Of a stretch of 64,000 nt of DNA, positions 16,761-24,915 are shown one piece after another; the first letter of the stretch is position 1, and every line of letters starts with the position of its first letter. The notes under the pieces are model-generated. The model had not been told where the DNA came from, made no database searches, and was given only the letters and a program-made list of their open reading frames with translations. This DNA is from Vibrio sonorensis. GTDB taxonomy: Bacteria; Pseudomonadota; Gammaproteobacteria; Enterobacterales; Vibrionaceae. The DNA is taken from the NCBI RefSeq assembly GCF_001854765.1, contig NZ_LJJE01000108.1:16822-80821 (forward strand), written 5' to 3'. Made by a program: the position numbers and the translations under genes.

Positions 16761-17975
16761 CTACTCTGATATCAGGCGATTCCTGCCTGATTCTTTGGCT
16801 TGGTATAAACGATCATCAGCCAATCGGATTTGCTCTTCGAGCTCGGCATCGATACAACTGACACCAATGCTGACCGAGAGTCGGATAAGTTGATCGTTAT
16901 AGGGAATGGGGGTTTGTTCAATGTGTTGACGAAATTGCTCTAACCGAGTGACAAAGTCATCAAATGTCGCATTGGAAAAAATACAAAACTCCTCTCCGCC
17001 AAAGCGAACAGCAATATCCGCTTTAAACAGCACTTTTAAAACTTTACCAACCTGCGTGAGAACCTTATCTCCCCCTTCGTGCCCATAGGTGTCATTCACC
17101 TTCTTAAAATGGTCAATGTCCAACATGGCAATATTGCGCTTTTGAGCATTGCGACTTATGTGTTCAAACAAGTAGCGACGATTCCAAAGACCGGTCAACA
17201 TATCTTGATTGGCGAGTTTAAACAGTTTGTCTGTGGCTTCTTTCATATCCAGAACTTGATGAACTCGGCAGTAGAACTCTTCATTGTTAAAGGGTTTGTG
17301 AAGAAAATCATTTGCGCCAGCTTTAAGAAACTTCGCTGTGATCGTTTTGTCGGTACTGCCTGACAACCCCAAAACCGCTAAGCTGTTTTTGTCATAGAGC
17401 TGGCGAATCTCTCTTGTCATGGAGACGCCGTCTTTTTCGGGCATGTCGTGGTCGGTGATTACAAATGTAATATCAGGGGTATTAGAAAGCTTTTGCAAAG
17501 CTTCAAGCCCATTTTTAGCTTGGGTGGTTCGTATGTATTGATGTTCTAAAAGTTGACACACATGCTGTCTTACCGTCGAAGAATCATCCACTACTAGAGC
17601 GTGATGGTTTGCATTGTTCATGAGACGTTTTGCTAAAGGAAGCAAGTAAGAGATGGAGCTCATACTGTCTTTTAATATGTAGTCGACGACGCCTTTTGCG
17701 ATAAAACGCTCTCTGGTCTTGGTTGAAAAGGTCGCCGTCAATACAATGACTTTTTGCTTATGATCTAGAACGAGATCGATCACTTCGCCATTTTCGGCAT
17801 CTGGCAAGCAATAGTCTAATACAGCAAATAGAAAATCATCGTTTTCTTTGAGTATGGCTTGGGCATTTTGATAAGTGTCGGCGGATAGCACATGGCAACC
17901 AATACTGGTTAGTTGCTGAACTAAGTAGTTGCGAAAGGCGCGACTGTCTTCGACGACCAAAACTTTGTGGTTCAA
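16761..17975 (-). CDS. Response regulator with two receiver domains and a GGDEF diguanylate cyclase domain
   Basis: A 404-aa cytosolic protein. Receiver 1 (residues 1-118) has phosphoacceptor D54 in L-D-Y-C-L-P-D. Receiver 2 (125-245) has D175 in T-D-H-D-M-P. A GGDEF domain (253-402) has the active-site signature GGEEF at 326-330, so it should make c-di-GMP from GTP. The allosteric I-site normally reads R-x-x-D just before this. Here it is F317-K-A-D320, so product inhibition through a classical I-site is unlikely. No histidine kinase is adjacent. It is convergent with the nqr locus and divergent from dinB. Confidence 0.9.
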   Translation of the reverse strand: MNHKVLVVEDSRAFRNYLVQQLTSIGCHVLSADTYQNAQAILKENDDFLFAVLDYCLPDAENGEVIDLVLDHKQKVIVLTATFSTKTRERFIAKGVVDYILKDSMSSISYLLPLAKRLMNNANHHALVVDDSSTVRQHVCQLLEHQYIRTTQAKNGLEALQKLSNTPDITFVITDHDMPEKDGVSMTREIRQLYDKNSLAVLGLSGSTDKTITAKFLKAGANDFLHKPFNNEEFYCRVHQVLDMKEATDKLFKLANQDMLTGLWNRRYLFEHISRNAQKRNIAMLDIDHFKKVNDTYGHEGGDKVLTQVGKVLKVLFKADIAVRFGGEEFCIFSNATFDDFVTRLEQFRQHIEQTPIPYNDQLIRLSVSIGVSCIDAELEEQIRLADDRLYQAKESGRNRLISE

Positions 17976-18096
17976 CTTTTCTTTCCCTGAGTTAATTTAC
18001 TTATCTATTAATAATAAGCGCAAATTCGCTCCCCTGTCGGAAAATGTCAGGAGCATTAGTCACATCTCGTGGTAACTTTGTGGTTATTGGGTTAGA

Positions 18097-18112
18097 CTGG
18101 TTAAATATACAG
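18097..18112. promoter_or_regulatory. LexA (SOS) box upstream of dinB
   Basis: CTGGTTAAATATACAG fits the SOS consensus CTGT-N8-ACAG with one change. It is centred about 25 bases before the dinB start codon, where LexA would block the promoter. Confidence 0.72.
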
Positions 18113-18128
18113 TTATTCTTATTGCATT

Positions 18129-19198
18129 ATGTTGGTCGAGAAAACAAGAAAAATCATACACATAGATATGGATTGTTTTTTTGCAGCGGTTGAGATGCGG
18201 GACAACCCTTCCTACCGAGGTCGGCCTTTAGCGTCGGTGGTAGCGAAAAGCATCGCGGAGTGATCAGCACGTGCAACTATGAGGCAAGGCGCTTTGGCGT
18301 GCGTAGTGCCATGTCGACCGCTAAGGCAAAGAAACTGTGCCCATCTCTTTTGGTGATCCCCGGCAGGATGCAAGTTTACAAACAGGTATCTAAGCAAATA
18401 AGAGCCATTTTTTTGCGATACACGGACTTAATAGAACCACTCTCCCTCGATGAAGCTTTCCTTGATGTGACTGATTCTAAGCATTGCCAAGGTTCCGCCA
18501 CTCTTATTGCCGAAGAGATTCGGTTGGCGATTCGAAATGAACTCGATTTAACGGCCTCTGCAGGTGTTGCGCCACTTAAGTTTCTCGCTAAGGTTTCTTC
18601 TGATGTAAACAAACCCGATGGCATATGTGTCGTGCCGCCAGAAAAGGTCCAAGAGGTGGTGGATAAACTCCCCTTGGAAAAAATACCAGGTGTTGGAAAA
18701 GTCAGTTTAGAGAAGCTCCATCAAGCGGGATTCTACCTTTGTGAAGATGTGAGGCAGAGTGACTACCGCGAGATTTTGACAAAGTTTGGACGTTTAGGCG
18801 CTTCACTCTGGAAAAAGAGTCACGGTATTGATAATCGAGAAGTCGTGGTTGAAAGAGAGCGCAAATCTGTCGGTGTCGAACGTACGTTTAGTGAAAACAT
18901 TTCTACCTTTGACCAGTGTTGGAATGTAATTGAAAGCAAACTATTTCCAGAGCTCGATAGGCGATTGAGTAAAGCTTGCCCAGAGAAAGCCATAATCAAA
19001 CAGGGCGTAAAGCTTAAGTTTGCGGACTTTCAGCTAACCACAATTGAACACATCCACCCTGAGTTTGAGCTTGCCCACTTTAAACAGCTTTTACGAGATA
19101 TTCTGCAAAGGCAAAAAGGTAGAGAGATTCGTTTATTGGGGATTAGTGTGATGTTGAAACCGGAAGAACAGGTGCGCCAGTTGAGTTTTTTCGAGTAA
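18129..19198 (+). CDS. dinB: DNA polymerase IV (frameshifted in this sequence)
   Basis: A Y-family translesion polymerase of about 356 aa after correction. The N-terminus KIIHIDMDCFFAAVEMR holds the first catalytic Asp and the steric-gate region. Downstream come S-L-D-E-A-F-L-D-V (catalytic Asp/Glu), the helix-hairpin-helix I-P-G-V-G-K-V, and the little-finger domain. A C-terminal clamp-binding peptide Q-L-S-F-F ends the protein. The frame breaks after 18233. One added G (GCG-GTC-GGT-GGT-AGC) restores P-L-A-V-G-G-S-E-K-H-R-G-V-I-S-T. This is a GG to G loss, probably a base-call error. Confidence 0.92.
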
Positions 19199-19250
19199 GG
19201 ACAGTTTCTATTATAATGGGGGCCAGTTCTTTGCGAATATTGAAAGTTGA

Positions 19251-19739
19251 ATGATAAAAATGAATAAAGCGGAACTGCTAAATGCCGTTGTTGAACTGGC
19301 AGAGCAAAACCTATCCATCGCGAAAGCGGCCACTCAAACGGCAATGGATGCAGCAACTGATGAGCAAACCAAACCTGAGCACAAATACGATACGCTTGCA
19401 CTAGAAGCAGCCTACTTAGCCCACGGGCAAGCGATGAGAGTCGAGGAGTGCGAACAGGAGCTTGCTCAACTAAAGGCGTTACCCGAACAGAGTTTTGTCG
19501 GTCGATCTGCAGGAGTTGGCGCGTATATTGTATTGGAAGATGAACAAGGAAAGTCTCGCCATCTTTTACTTTGCCCCTGTTCTGGAGGAACGGTAGTAAC
19601 TTTGGCAGGCGTTGAGATCTCCGTGGTGACACCGAGCTCCCCCATAGGTCGAGCGGTTATGGGCAAGCAAGTTGATGATGAAATATCGTTACAGGTTGGA
19701 GACGCGGAGTTTTGCTACGAGCTCGCTAATCTAGAGTAA
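19251..19739 (+). CDS. GreA/GreB C-terminal-domain-like protein
   Basis: A 162-aa protein. The second half (about residues 85-160) resembles the FKBP-like C-terminal domain of Gre transcript-cleavage factors, including S-P-I-G-R-A-V-M-G-K and D-E-I-S-L-Q-V-G-D. The first half is helical and Ala/Glu-rich, and lacks the paired acidic tip I would expect for GreA/GreB cleavage activity. Similar proteins are annotated as GreA/B-like factors in vibrios. The true function is unknown; it may bind RNA polymerase. The ATG at 19260 is an alternative start. It lies between dinB and a YggN-like gene. Confidence 0.65.
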   Translation: MIKMNKAELLNAVVELAEQNLSIAKAATQTAMDAATDEQTKPEHKYDTLALEAAYLAHGQAMRVEECEQELAQLKALPEQSFVGRSAGVGAYIVLEDEQGKSRHLLLCPCSGGTVVTLAGVEISVVTPSSPIGRAVMGKQVDDEISLQVGDAEFCYELANLE

Positions 19740-19811
19740 GTTTTGGCCTCAGGTTGACCTACAAGCCAGTGCGTGATGTTATGGTTGAGAAAAATAAAGT
19801 TGGGATGTGTT

Positions 19812-20555
19812 ATGAAAAGGCTCTTAGTATTGAGTTCGCTGTTGGCAAGTCAGTATGCGATGGCTGGCCAATGTCAGTTTGAATTACAAAATGAGATCCA
19901 CTTGAATGATCAAGTGCTCACTATTCAGCAAACGAGTGGTGGGTCCGCCAGCATTGACGGTGACAACAATCTGTTTATTCACGGTGAAAAGATTGAACTA
20001 GATGCGGATCAACAAGCGGCAATTCAAGCTTATCGCAACCAGTTAAATGATTACCTTCCAAAGTTAAAAGCGATGACGGTCGAAGGTTTAGCACTCGCTA
20101 ATGAAATTATCGACGATGTGGCGACCAGTTTTGATATGCCAGATGCATTTGACGACGTGAAAGCGTCAATGAAGTCGTATTTTGAAGCACTTGAAGAAAA
20201 GTACTATCAGGGCAATGATTTTGTGATACCAGCCGATAGCCTATCAAATCTAAGTCAAGGTTGGTTAGAAGATCTTGAACGTGCAAAAGATCTATTCACT
20301 AGCGAGTTTATTGGTAGTGCTTTTCAAGCCATGTCGGAAAAAATGAAGCAAGATGGTGGACTTAACTTAACTGAGTTAGCTGACAATATGGCGGAGCTGA
20401 AAGCGAAAATCGCTGAGCGACTTAAAGCGCACGAAAGTGAGATTCAAAAGCAAAGCGACTCTATGTGTGATTCTTTGGAAGAGTTATCGGAACAAGAATC
20501 TGAGTTACACAGCATTATTCCTCAGTTAAAAGAGTATCAGTTGTTCACTATTTGA
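19812..20555 (+). CDS. YggN-like (DUF2884) periplasmic protein
   Basis: A 247-aa protein of the YggN/DUF2884 family, function unknown. The start is the ATG at 19812 (MKRLLVLSSLLASQYAMAGQ), which gives a classical signal peptide cleaved after A-M-A; the upstream in-frame ATG would spoil it. The mature part begins Q-C-Q-F-E-L, contains L-F-I-H-G-E-K-I-E-L near residue 55, and a long helical, acidic C-terminal half likely to be coiled coil. A terminator follows at 20574. Confidence 0.75.
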   Translation: MKRLLVLSSLLASQYAMAGQCQFELQNEIHLNDQVLTIQQTSGGSASIDGDNNLFIHGEKIELDADQQAAIQAYRNQLNDYLPKLKAMTVEGLALANEIIDDVATSFDMPDAFDDVKASMKSYFEALEEKYYQGNDFVIPADSLSNLSQGWLEDLERAKDLFTSEFIGSAFQAMSEKMKQDGGLNLTELADNMAELKAKIAERLKAHESEIQKQSDSMCDSLEELSEQESELHSIIPQLKEYQLFTI

Positions 20556-20573
20556 CTGGTTTCTATCGATGAC

Positions 20574-20599
20574 AAAGGGCGCTTAATGCGCTCTTTTTT
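20574..20599 (+). terminator. Intrinsic terminator after the YggN-like gene
   Basis: AAAGGGCGC TTAAT GCGCTCTTT: a 9-bp stem with one G-U pair followed by T-run. Confidence 0.75.
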
Positions 20600-20771
20600 G
20601 TTACTCAAAAGCTAGGTTGTTCGATTTTTATTCTGTGTATTTTAAAGTGTACAGCCTGAGTCACTGGAAATATTCGATGCAGACGATGTTTTCTCCTGCT
20701 CTGGCTTGTATCACTCGTTTCTCTGTAATAGTGTACTAGCAAACTAGTTCATATGTCATAGAGTGAGTAGT

Positions 20772-22136
20772 ATGACTCAGAAAGCAAATTCATCATCTCG
20801 TGAGCATTTTGGCTCTCGATTAGGTTTTATTCTTGCAGCAGCTGGTGCTGCTGTAGGCTTGGGCAATATTTGGGGTTTTCCAACTCAAGCCGCTAGCAAC
20901 GGCGGTGGCGCGTTCCTGATGGTCTATCTGATCATGATCATGGTGGTCGCTTTTCCTATGTTAGTTGTGGAGATGGCAATTGGTCGCCATGGACAAGCTA
21001 ACCCTGTTGATAGTATGCGTTCACTAACCTCTAGCCCTGTAGGCAAAAGAGCGGGGGCGGCCGTTGGTTGGTTAGGATTAAGTGTGCCAAGCGCCGTACT
21101 TGCTTTCTATAGCATTGTGGGTGGTTGGTTGATCTGTTTCTTGTTAGGGGCGATTACCGACCTATTGGGAATGGAAGCGGCAACCGCTTGGTTCAAAGGG
21201 TTTAGTGTTGAGCGCAACTTGTTCGGTACTCTGGTGTTTTACGTACTAACGGTTCTTATCGTACAGGGCGGCGTTAAGCAAGGTATCGAAAAATGGTCGA
21301 CTCGATTAATGCCAGCCTTGTTCGTATTGTTTGCCATGCTGTTTATCTACATCATGACACAAAGCGGTGCAGTCGAAGGTCTAAAGCACTACCTAGTTCC
21401 TGATTTTGACAAAGTATGGGATCGCAAACTTATCTTGGCTGCAATGGGACAAGGCTTCTTCTCGCTGACCATTGGTGGCTGTTCCATGCTTATCTATGGT
21501 TCTTACCTGAGCAAGAAAGAGAACTTGCCTAAAATGGCCATTAACGTGACGTTGGTGGATACAGCGGTTGCGTTTATCGCAGGCCTTGTAGTACTACCTG
21601 CTATGTTCGTGGCAATGCAAAAAGGTGTGCAGATTTACGCAGAAGACGGCTCTTTGCTCAGTTCAGATACTTTAGTCTTTACTGTACTGCCTCTTATGTT
21701 TGATAGCTTAGGTCTACTTGGACAGTTGTTTGCCGTTGTCTTCTTCTTGCTACTGACCATCGCTGCGTTAACTTCGTCTATCTCGATGTTAGAGTGTCCA
21801 GTAGCATTGGTAAGCGAACGCTTTGAAAGCAAGCGCTCGACGACGAGCTGGGTCTTAGGTGGTTTGATTGCACTGGTTAGTGTTGTGATCGTATTTAACT
21901 TTGGCGCTCTATTTGGCTTAGTCGCCACGGTTGCAACGCAATACTTACAGCCGACTGCGGCGCTGTTCTTCTGTCTGTTTGGTGGCTGGGTATGGAGCCG
22001 TCATTCAAAAATTAAAGAGTTAGAGCAAGGCTGCCCAGAGTTCACACAAGGTTGGTTTGGTAAACTCTGGCCGATATACATCAAGTTTGTCTGCCCAATT
22101 TTGGTCACCACGGTCATATGGGCCTCATTTGGCTAA
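20772..22136 (+). CDS. Sodium-dependent transporter of the NSS/SNF family
   Basis: This 454-aa inner-membrane symporter couples inward Na+ to uptake of an amino acid or related amine. The NSS signature is clear at the start: F-G-S-R-L-G-F-I-L-A-A-A-G-A-A-V-G-L-G-N-I-W-G-F-P, with helix 1 unwinding and the Na+ sites. Further on G-Q-G-F-F-S-L-T-I-G-G-C-S (helix 6) is seen. About 11-12 hydrophobic segments. The ATG at 20772 is preferred to the GTG at 20763 because of AGAGTGAG upstream. Substrate cannot be read from the sequence. It benefits from the Na+ gradient made by NQR. Confidence 0.87.
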   Translation: MTQKANSSSREHFGSRLGFILAAAGAAVGLGNIWGFPTQAASNGGGAFLMVYLIMIMVVAFPMLVVEMAIGRHGQANPVDSMRSLTSSPVGKRAGAAVGWLGLSVPSAVLAFYSIVGGWLICFLLGAITDLLGMEAATAWFKGFSVERNLFGTLVFYVLTVLIVQGGVKQGIEKWSTRLMPALFVLFAMLFIYIMTQSGAVEGLKHYLVPDFDKVWDRKLILAAMGQGFFSLTIGGCSMLIYGSYLSKKENLPKMAINVTLVDTAVAFIAGLVVLPAMFVAMQKGVQIYAEDGSLLSSDTLVFTVLPLMFDSLGLLGQLFAVVFFLLLTIAALTSSISMLECPVALVSERFESKRSTTSWVLGGLIALVSVVIVFNFGALFGLVATVATQYLQPTAALFFCLFGGWVWSRHSKIKELEQGCPEFTQGWFGKLWPIYIKFVCPILVTTVIWASFG

Positions 22137-22163
22137 AGAGTGGTTGATACTCAATTTGAAACG

Positions 22164-22191
22164 GCCCGCCATTTTGGCGGGCTCTGTTTTT
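22164..22191 (+). terminator. Intrinsic terminator between the NSS transporter and the rim operon
   Basis: GCCCGCC ATTTT GGCGGGC followed by TCTGTTTTTG; a GC-rich 7-bp stem. The convergent deacylase gene ends at 22195. Confidence 0.82.
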
Positions 22192-22194
22192 GAG

Positions 22195-23253
22195 TTATGG
22201 AATAATCTGTCCAGTAGTGAGTGTTTCGAGTTCTGTCTCGACAATGGTTTCAATAAACTCACCGACCTGAGTCTCCACTTCGTTCTCATCTTGGCTAAAA
22301 AAGGCGAGGTGGAAAACGGCGTCACCTTCGTTGACCAGCGGCAAGGTTTGCTGACCAACAACAATGCCAGCTTTTGGCGCTCGTAACTCAGTTTCACCAT
22401 GTCCTAATGGTGAGCTGATGAACGCAATGATCTGATCTTTTTCAACTTTTTCTCCCAGTGTAACTAAGGTACGCAAAATACCGTCACTTTCTGCTCGTAG
22501 CCATTTAGTCGACTTAGCAATAATCGGAATTGGTACGCGTTTTCTGTCCGAGCGAAGCATGGCTAAGGACTGCATAACTCGTTTTACACCCATAACTCCA
22601 GCTTGAATACAGATAGGTTCAAACCGCAACGCTTCTCCCGCTTCATAGGTGAGAACGGGGATACCCAGCCTCTCAGCTTCGCTTCTCAGCGAGCCATCTC
22701 GCAGCGGAGCGTCAATCACCACTGGCGTTCCAAAAGCATTGGCGATATTGAGGGTGGTTTCGTTGCTTAAATCGGCTCTGATCTGTGGCAAGTTGGTTCG
22801 ATGAATGGCGCCAGTGTGTAGATCTAAAATGACATCACACCTTTGTGCCAACTGGGTAAAAAAGGTGTGTGCAATACGCGAAGCCAAAGAGCCCGTATTA
22901 GTACCGGGAAAGCAGCGATTGAGATCCCGCCTGTCCGGCAGGTATCTCGACTTGTGAATAAAACCAAACACATTAACGATAGGTACGGCGATGACCGTAC
23001 CTTTTAATTTATGTGCATCTAGGGTGTTGATCAGTTGTCTAACGATCTCTACCCCGTTTAGCTCATCACCGTGAATCGCAGCATTAACCATCAATGTTGG
23101 ACCTTGGTAACGGCCGTTGATAATTTCTACCGGAATGGAAAGCGGCGAATGGGTATAAAGTTTCGCTGTTTCCAGTTCAAAGGCTTTTTGCTCCCCCGAC
23201 TCTACAAATTGGCCAAGGAACTCAAAAGCACAATTATTCTTAGCCTTTGCCAC
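22195..23253 (-). CDS. AstE/AspA-type zinc deacylase (succinylglutamate desuccinylase/aspartoacylase family)
   Basis: A 352-aa M14-type metallohydrolase. Zinc ligands H61 and E64 are in H-G-D-E and H146 in L-D-L-H-T-G. R-D-L-N-R at 109-113 is the substrate-binding Arg region. A C-terminal beta-rich, biotinyl-like extension (about residues 255-335) includes G-E-K-V-E-K-D-Q-I and G-D-A-V-F-H. It overlaps the rimK end by 14 bases and is the third gene of rimB-rimK-deacylase. The conserved linkage suggests it hydrolyses an amide related to the glutamate tails made by RimK, but the substrate is unknown. Confidence 0.82.
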   Translation of the reverse strand: MAKAKNNCAFEFLGQFVESGEQKAFELETAKLYTHSPLSIPVEIINGRYQGPTLMVNAAIHGDELNGVEIVRQLINTLDAHKLKGTVIAVPIVNVFGFIHKSRYLPDRRDLNRCFPGTNTGSLASRIAHTFFTQLAQRCDVILDLHTGAIHRTNLPQIRADLSNETTLNIANAFGTPVVIDAPLRDGSLRSEAERLGIPVLTYEAGEALRFEPICIQAGVMGVKRVMQSLAMLRSDRKRVPIPIIAKSTKWLRAESDGILRTLVTLGEKVEKDQIIAFISSPLGHGETELRAPKAGIVVGQQTLPLVNEGDAVFHLAFFSQDENEVETQVGEFIETIVETELETLTTGQIIP

Positions 23254-24145
23254 GCGTTTTAGTCCTATTACTGGCGGCGTTTTTTTCGATAAACTCGATA
23301 ATCATGCCGGCGATATCTTTACCCGTTGCAGCTTCGATTCCTTCAAGCCCTGGCGAAGAGTTGACTTCCATCACCAATGGACCGCGTTCAGAGCGAAGAA
23401 GGTCAACCCCTGCTACATTCAGCCCCATAGCTTTGGCTGCTGCAACTGCGGTACGGCGTTCCTCTGGAGTAATCTTGATCAGTGAAGCCGTTCCCCCTCG
23501 ATGCAGGTTAGAACGAAATTCACCTTCAGCCCCTTGACGTTTCATTGCTGCAATGACTTTGTCGCCAATGACAAAGCAGCGAATATCGGCACCACCAGCT
23601 TCTTTAATGTACTCCTGTACCATGATGTTGGCTTTAAGTCCCATAAAGGCTTCAACAACACTTTCCGCCGCTTTACGTGTTTCAGCTAGTACCACACCTA
23701 TGCCCTGAGTTCCCTCTAGCAACTTAATCACTACGGGCGCACCACCTACCATTTCAAGTAGGTCTTTCACATCATCGGGTTTACTTGCAAAACCAGTAAT
23801 TGGCATGCCGACACCCTTGCGTGAGAGTAACTGCATCGAACGCAATTTGTCGCGGGAGCGAGTGATCGCCACCGATTCGTTTACTGGATACACCCCCATC
23901 ATTTCAAACTGACGCAATACGGCGGTGCCATAGAAGGTGACGGATGCCCCAATGCGCGGAATAATCGCTTCATATCCCTTGAGCTCTTCTCCTTTGAAAT
24001 GAATCTCGGGCTTCTCGGAGTTGATATTCATATAGCAACGCAACGCATCGATCACTTTCACTTGGTGACCGCGACTCTCTGCCGCTTCGATCAAGCGCTT
24101 GGTTGAGTAAAGGCCTGAATTGCGGGAAAGAATACCAATTTTCAT
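23240..24145 (-). CDS. rimK: Ribosomal protein S6--L-glutamate ligase RimK
   Basis: This 301-aa ATP-grasp ligase adds glutamates to the C-terminus of ribosomal protein S6 and can make poly-glutamate. The N-terminus K-I-G-I-L-S-R-N and the ATP-grasp motifs V-V-I-K-L-L-E-G-T-Q-G-I-G-V, D-I-R-C-F-V-I-G and V-M-E-V-N-S-S-P-G-L-E-G-I are present. The gene shares one base with the rimB stop (TAATG) and overlaps the deacylase gene by 14 bases, a tightly coupled operon. Confidence 0.93.
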   Translation of the reverse strand: MKIGILSRNSGLYSTKRLIEAAESRGHQVKVIDALRCYMNINSEKPEIHFKGEELKGYEAIIPRIGASVTFYGTAVLRQFEMMGVYPVNESVAITRSRDKLRSMQLLSRKGVGMPITGFASKPDDVKDLLEMVGGAPVVIKLLEGTQGIGVVLAETRKAAESVVEAFMGLKANIMVQEYIKEAGGADIRCFVIGDKVIAAMKRQGAEGEFRSNLHRGGTASLIKITPEERRTAVAAAKAMGLNVAGVDLLRSERGPLVMEVNSSPGLEGIEAATGKDIAGMIIEFIEKNAASNRTKTRGKG

Positions 24146-24585
24146 TATTTCTGCTCCTCAAGAGAAACTAAAAAGGACTTTGTTGGATTTACTAGTAGTT
24201 TGTTGTGCATTGCTGTACGGCCTAATAACATTCGAAACGCCATGTTTTCTCTATTGGTTAGTGTGATCTCTATTGGCCATGATTCTTTGCCAAGAGTGAT
24301 CAGACTTTCAATGACATAGCGCGTTTCTTCGTGCCCACCTGAGTCGCGAACCATTCTTTGATCTTTTACTTTTGCTTCGCAAATGACTTCGATGTCCGAA
24401 CACTTTTGATTAGGGTGTATCCAAAATCGAACCCAATGTTGTTGCCCCTTGTAAAACTCCTCAATTCGAAAAGCATGCAAACAAGAAGTTCTTGCTCCAG
24501 TGTCCACTTTGGCTTTTATTCGACTAATCATCAGTTCGGGTAAAGCCACGTATTCACGCCAGCCTACGGTGATTGTTTGGTGCAT
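24145..24585 (-). CDS. rimB: Retropepsin-like protein RimB (formerly ATP-dependent zinc protease, DUF785)
   Basis: A 146-aa protein with a single aspartyl-protease motif V-D-T-G-A-R-T-S (D28) typical of retropepsin-like folds, and the flap/hydrophobic motif M-L-L-G-R-T-A-M near residue 118. Such proteins dimerise to form the active site. In pseudomonads RimB is encoded with RimK and linked to removal of the glutamate tail on S6. It is first in the operon, behind a 290-base leader with several palindromes. Confidence 0.8.
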   Translation of the reverse strand: MHQTITVGWREYVALPELMISRIKAKVDTGARTSCLHAFRIEEFYKGQQHWVRFWIHPNQKCSDIEVICEAKVKDQRMVRDSGGHEETRYVIESLITLGKESWPIEITLTNRENMAFRMLLGRTAMHNKLLVNPTKSFLVSLEEQK

Positions 24586-24915
24586 TGCTGTAACACATGT
24601 TAACGACCAAAATGCGACACTTGGCGTTGTTTCGCGAAAAGGAGTGATGACAATGTGTCACTCCACCAAAACCGTTCGGTCGTTGAATTTGGTCTTATGA
24701 AATAAAAGTACGTTGGAACAACGTAACCCCGCGCATGGAAACCATGCCTTGAGTAGAGCGTTAGGAATGACTCTAAGGTGCTCAAGTGAGGTGAACTTTA
24801 GCAGTGGTCTATCTATGTCGCTAACGAAATAAAATGACCTTTACGACAAAAAATATTTGTGGATAGAAAACAAAAATAGCCGGCATTTATGCCGGCTATT
24901 TGCTTCGATTGTGGA
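24586..24915. other. Intergenic region between pepD and rimB with several palindromes
   Basis: This holds the pepD terminator (24874-24901) and the rimB leader. The leader has three small dyads: GGAGTGA/TCACTCC at 24641-24664, ACGTTG-GAA-CAACGT near 24712-24726, and GCATGG-AAA-CCATGC near 24734-24748. No convincing ORF was seen. Confidence 0.6.
24874..24901 (-). terminator. Intrinsic terminator of pepD
   Basis: AAATAGCCGGCAT and ATGCCGGCTATTT form a 13-bp perfect dyad. On the minus strand it is followed by TTTGTTTTC. It lies 15 bases after the pepD stop. Confidence 0.85.
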
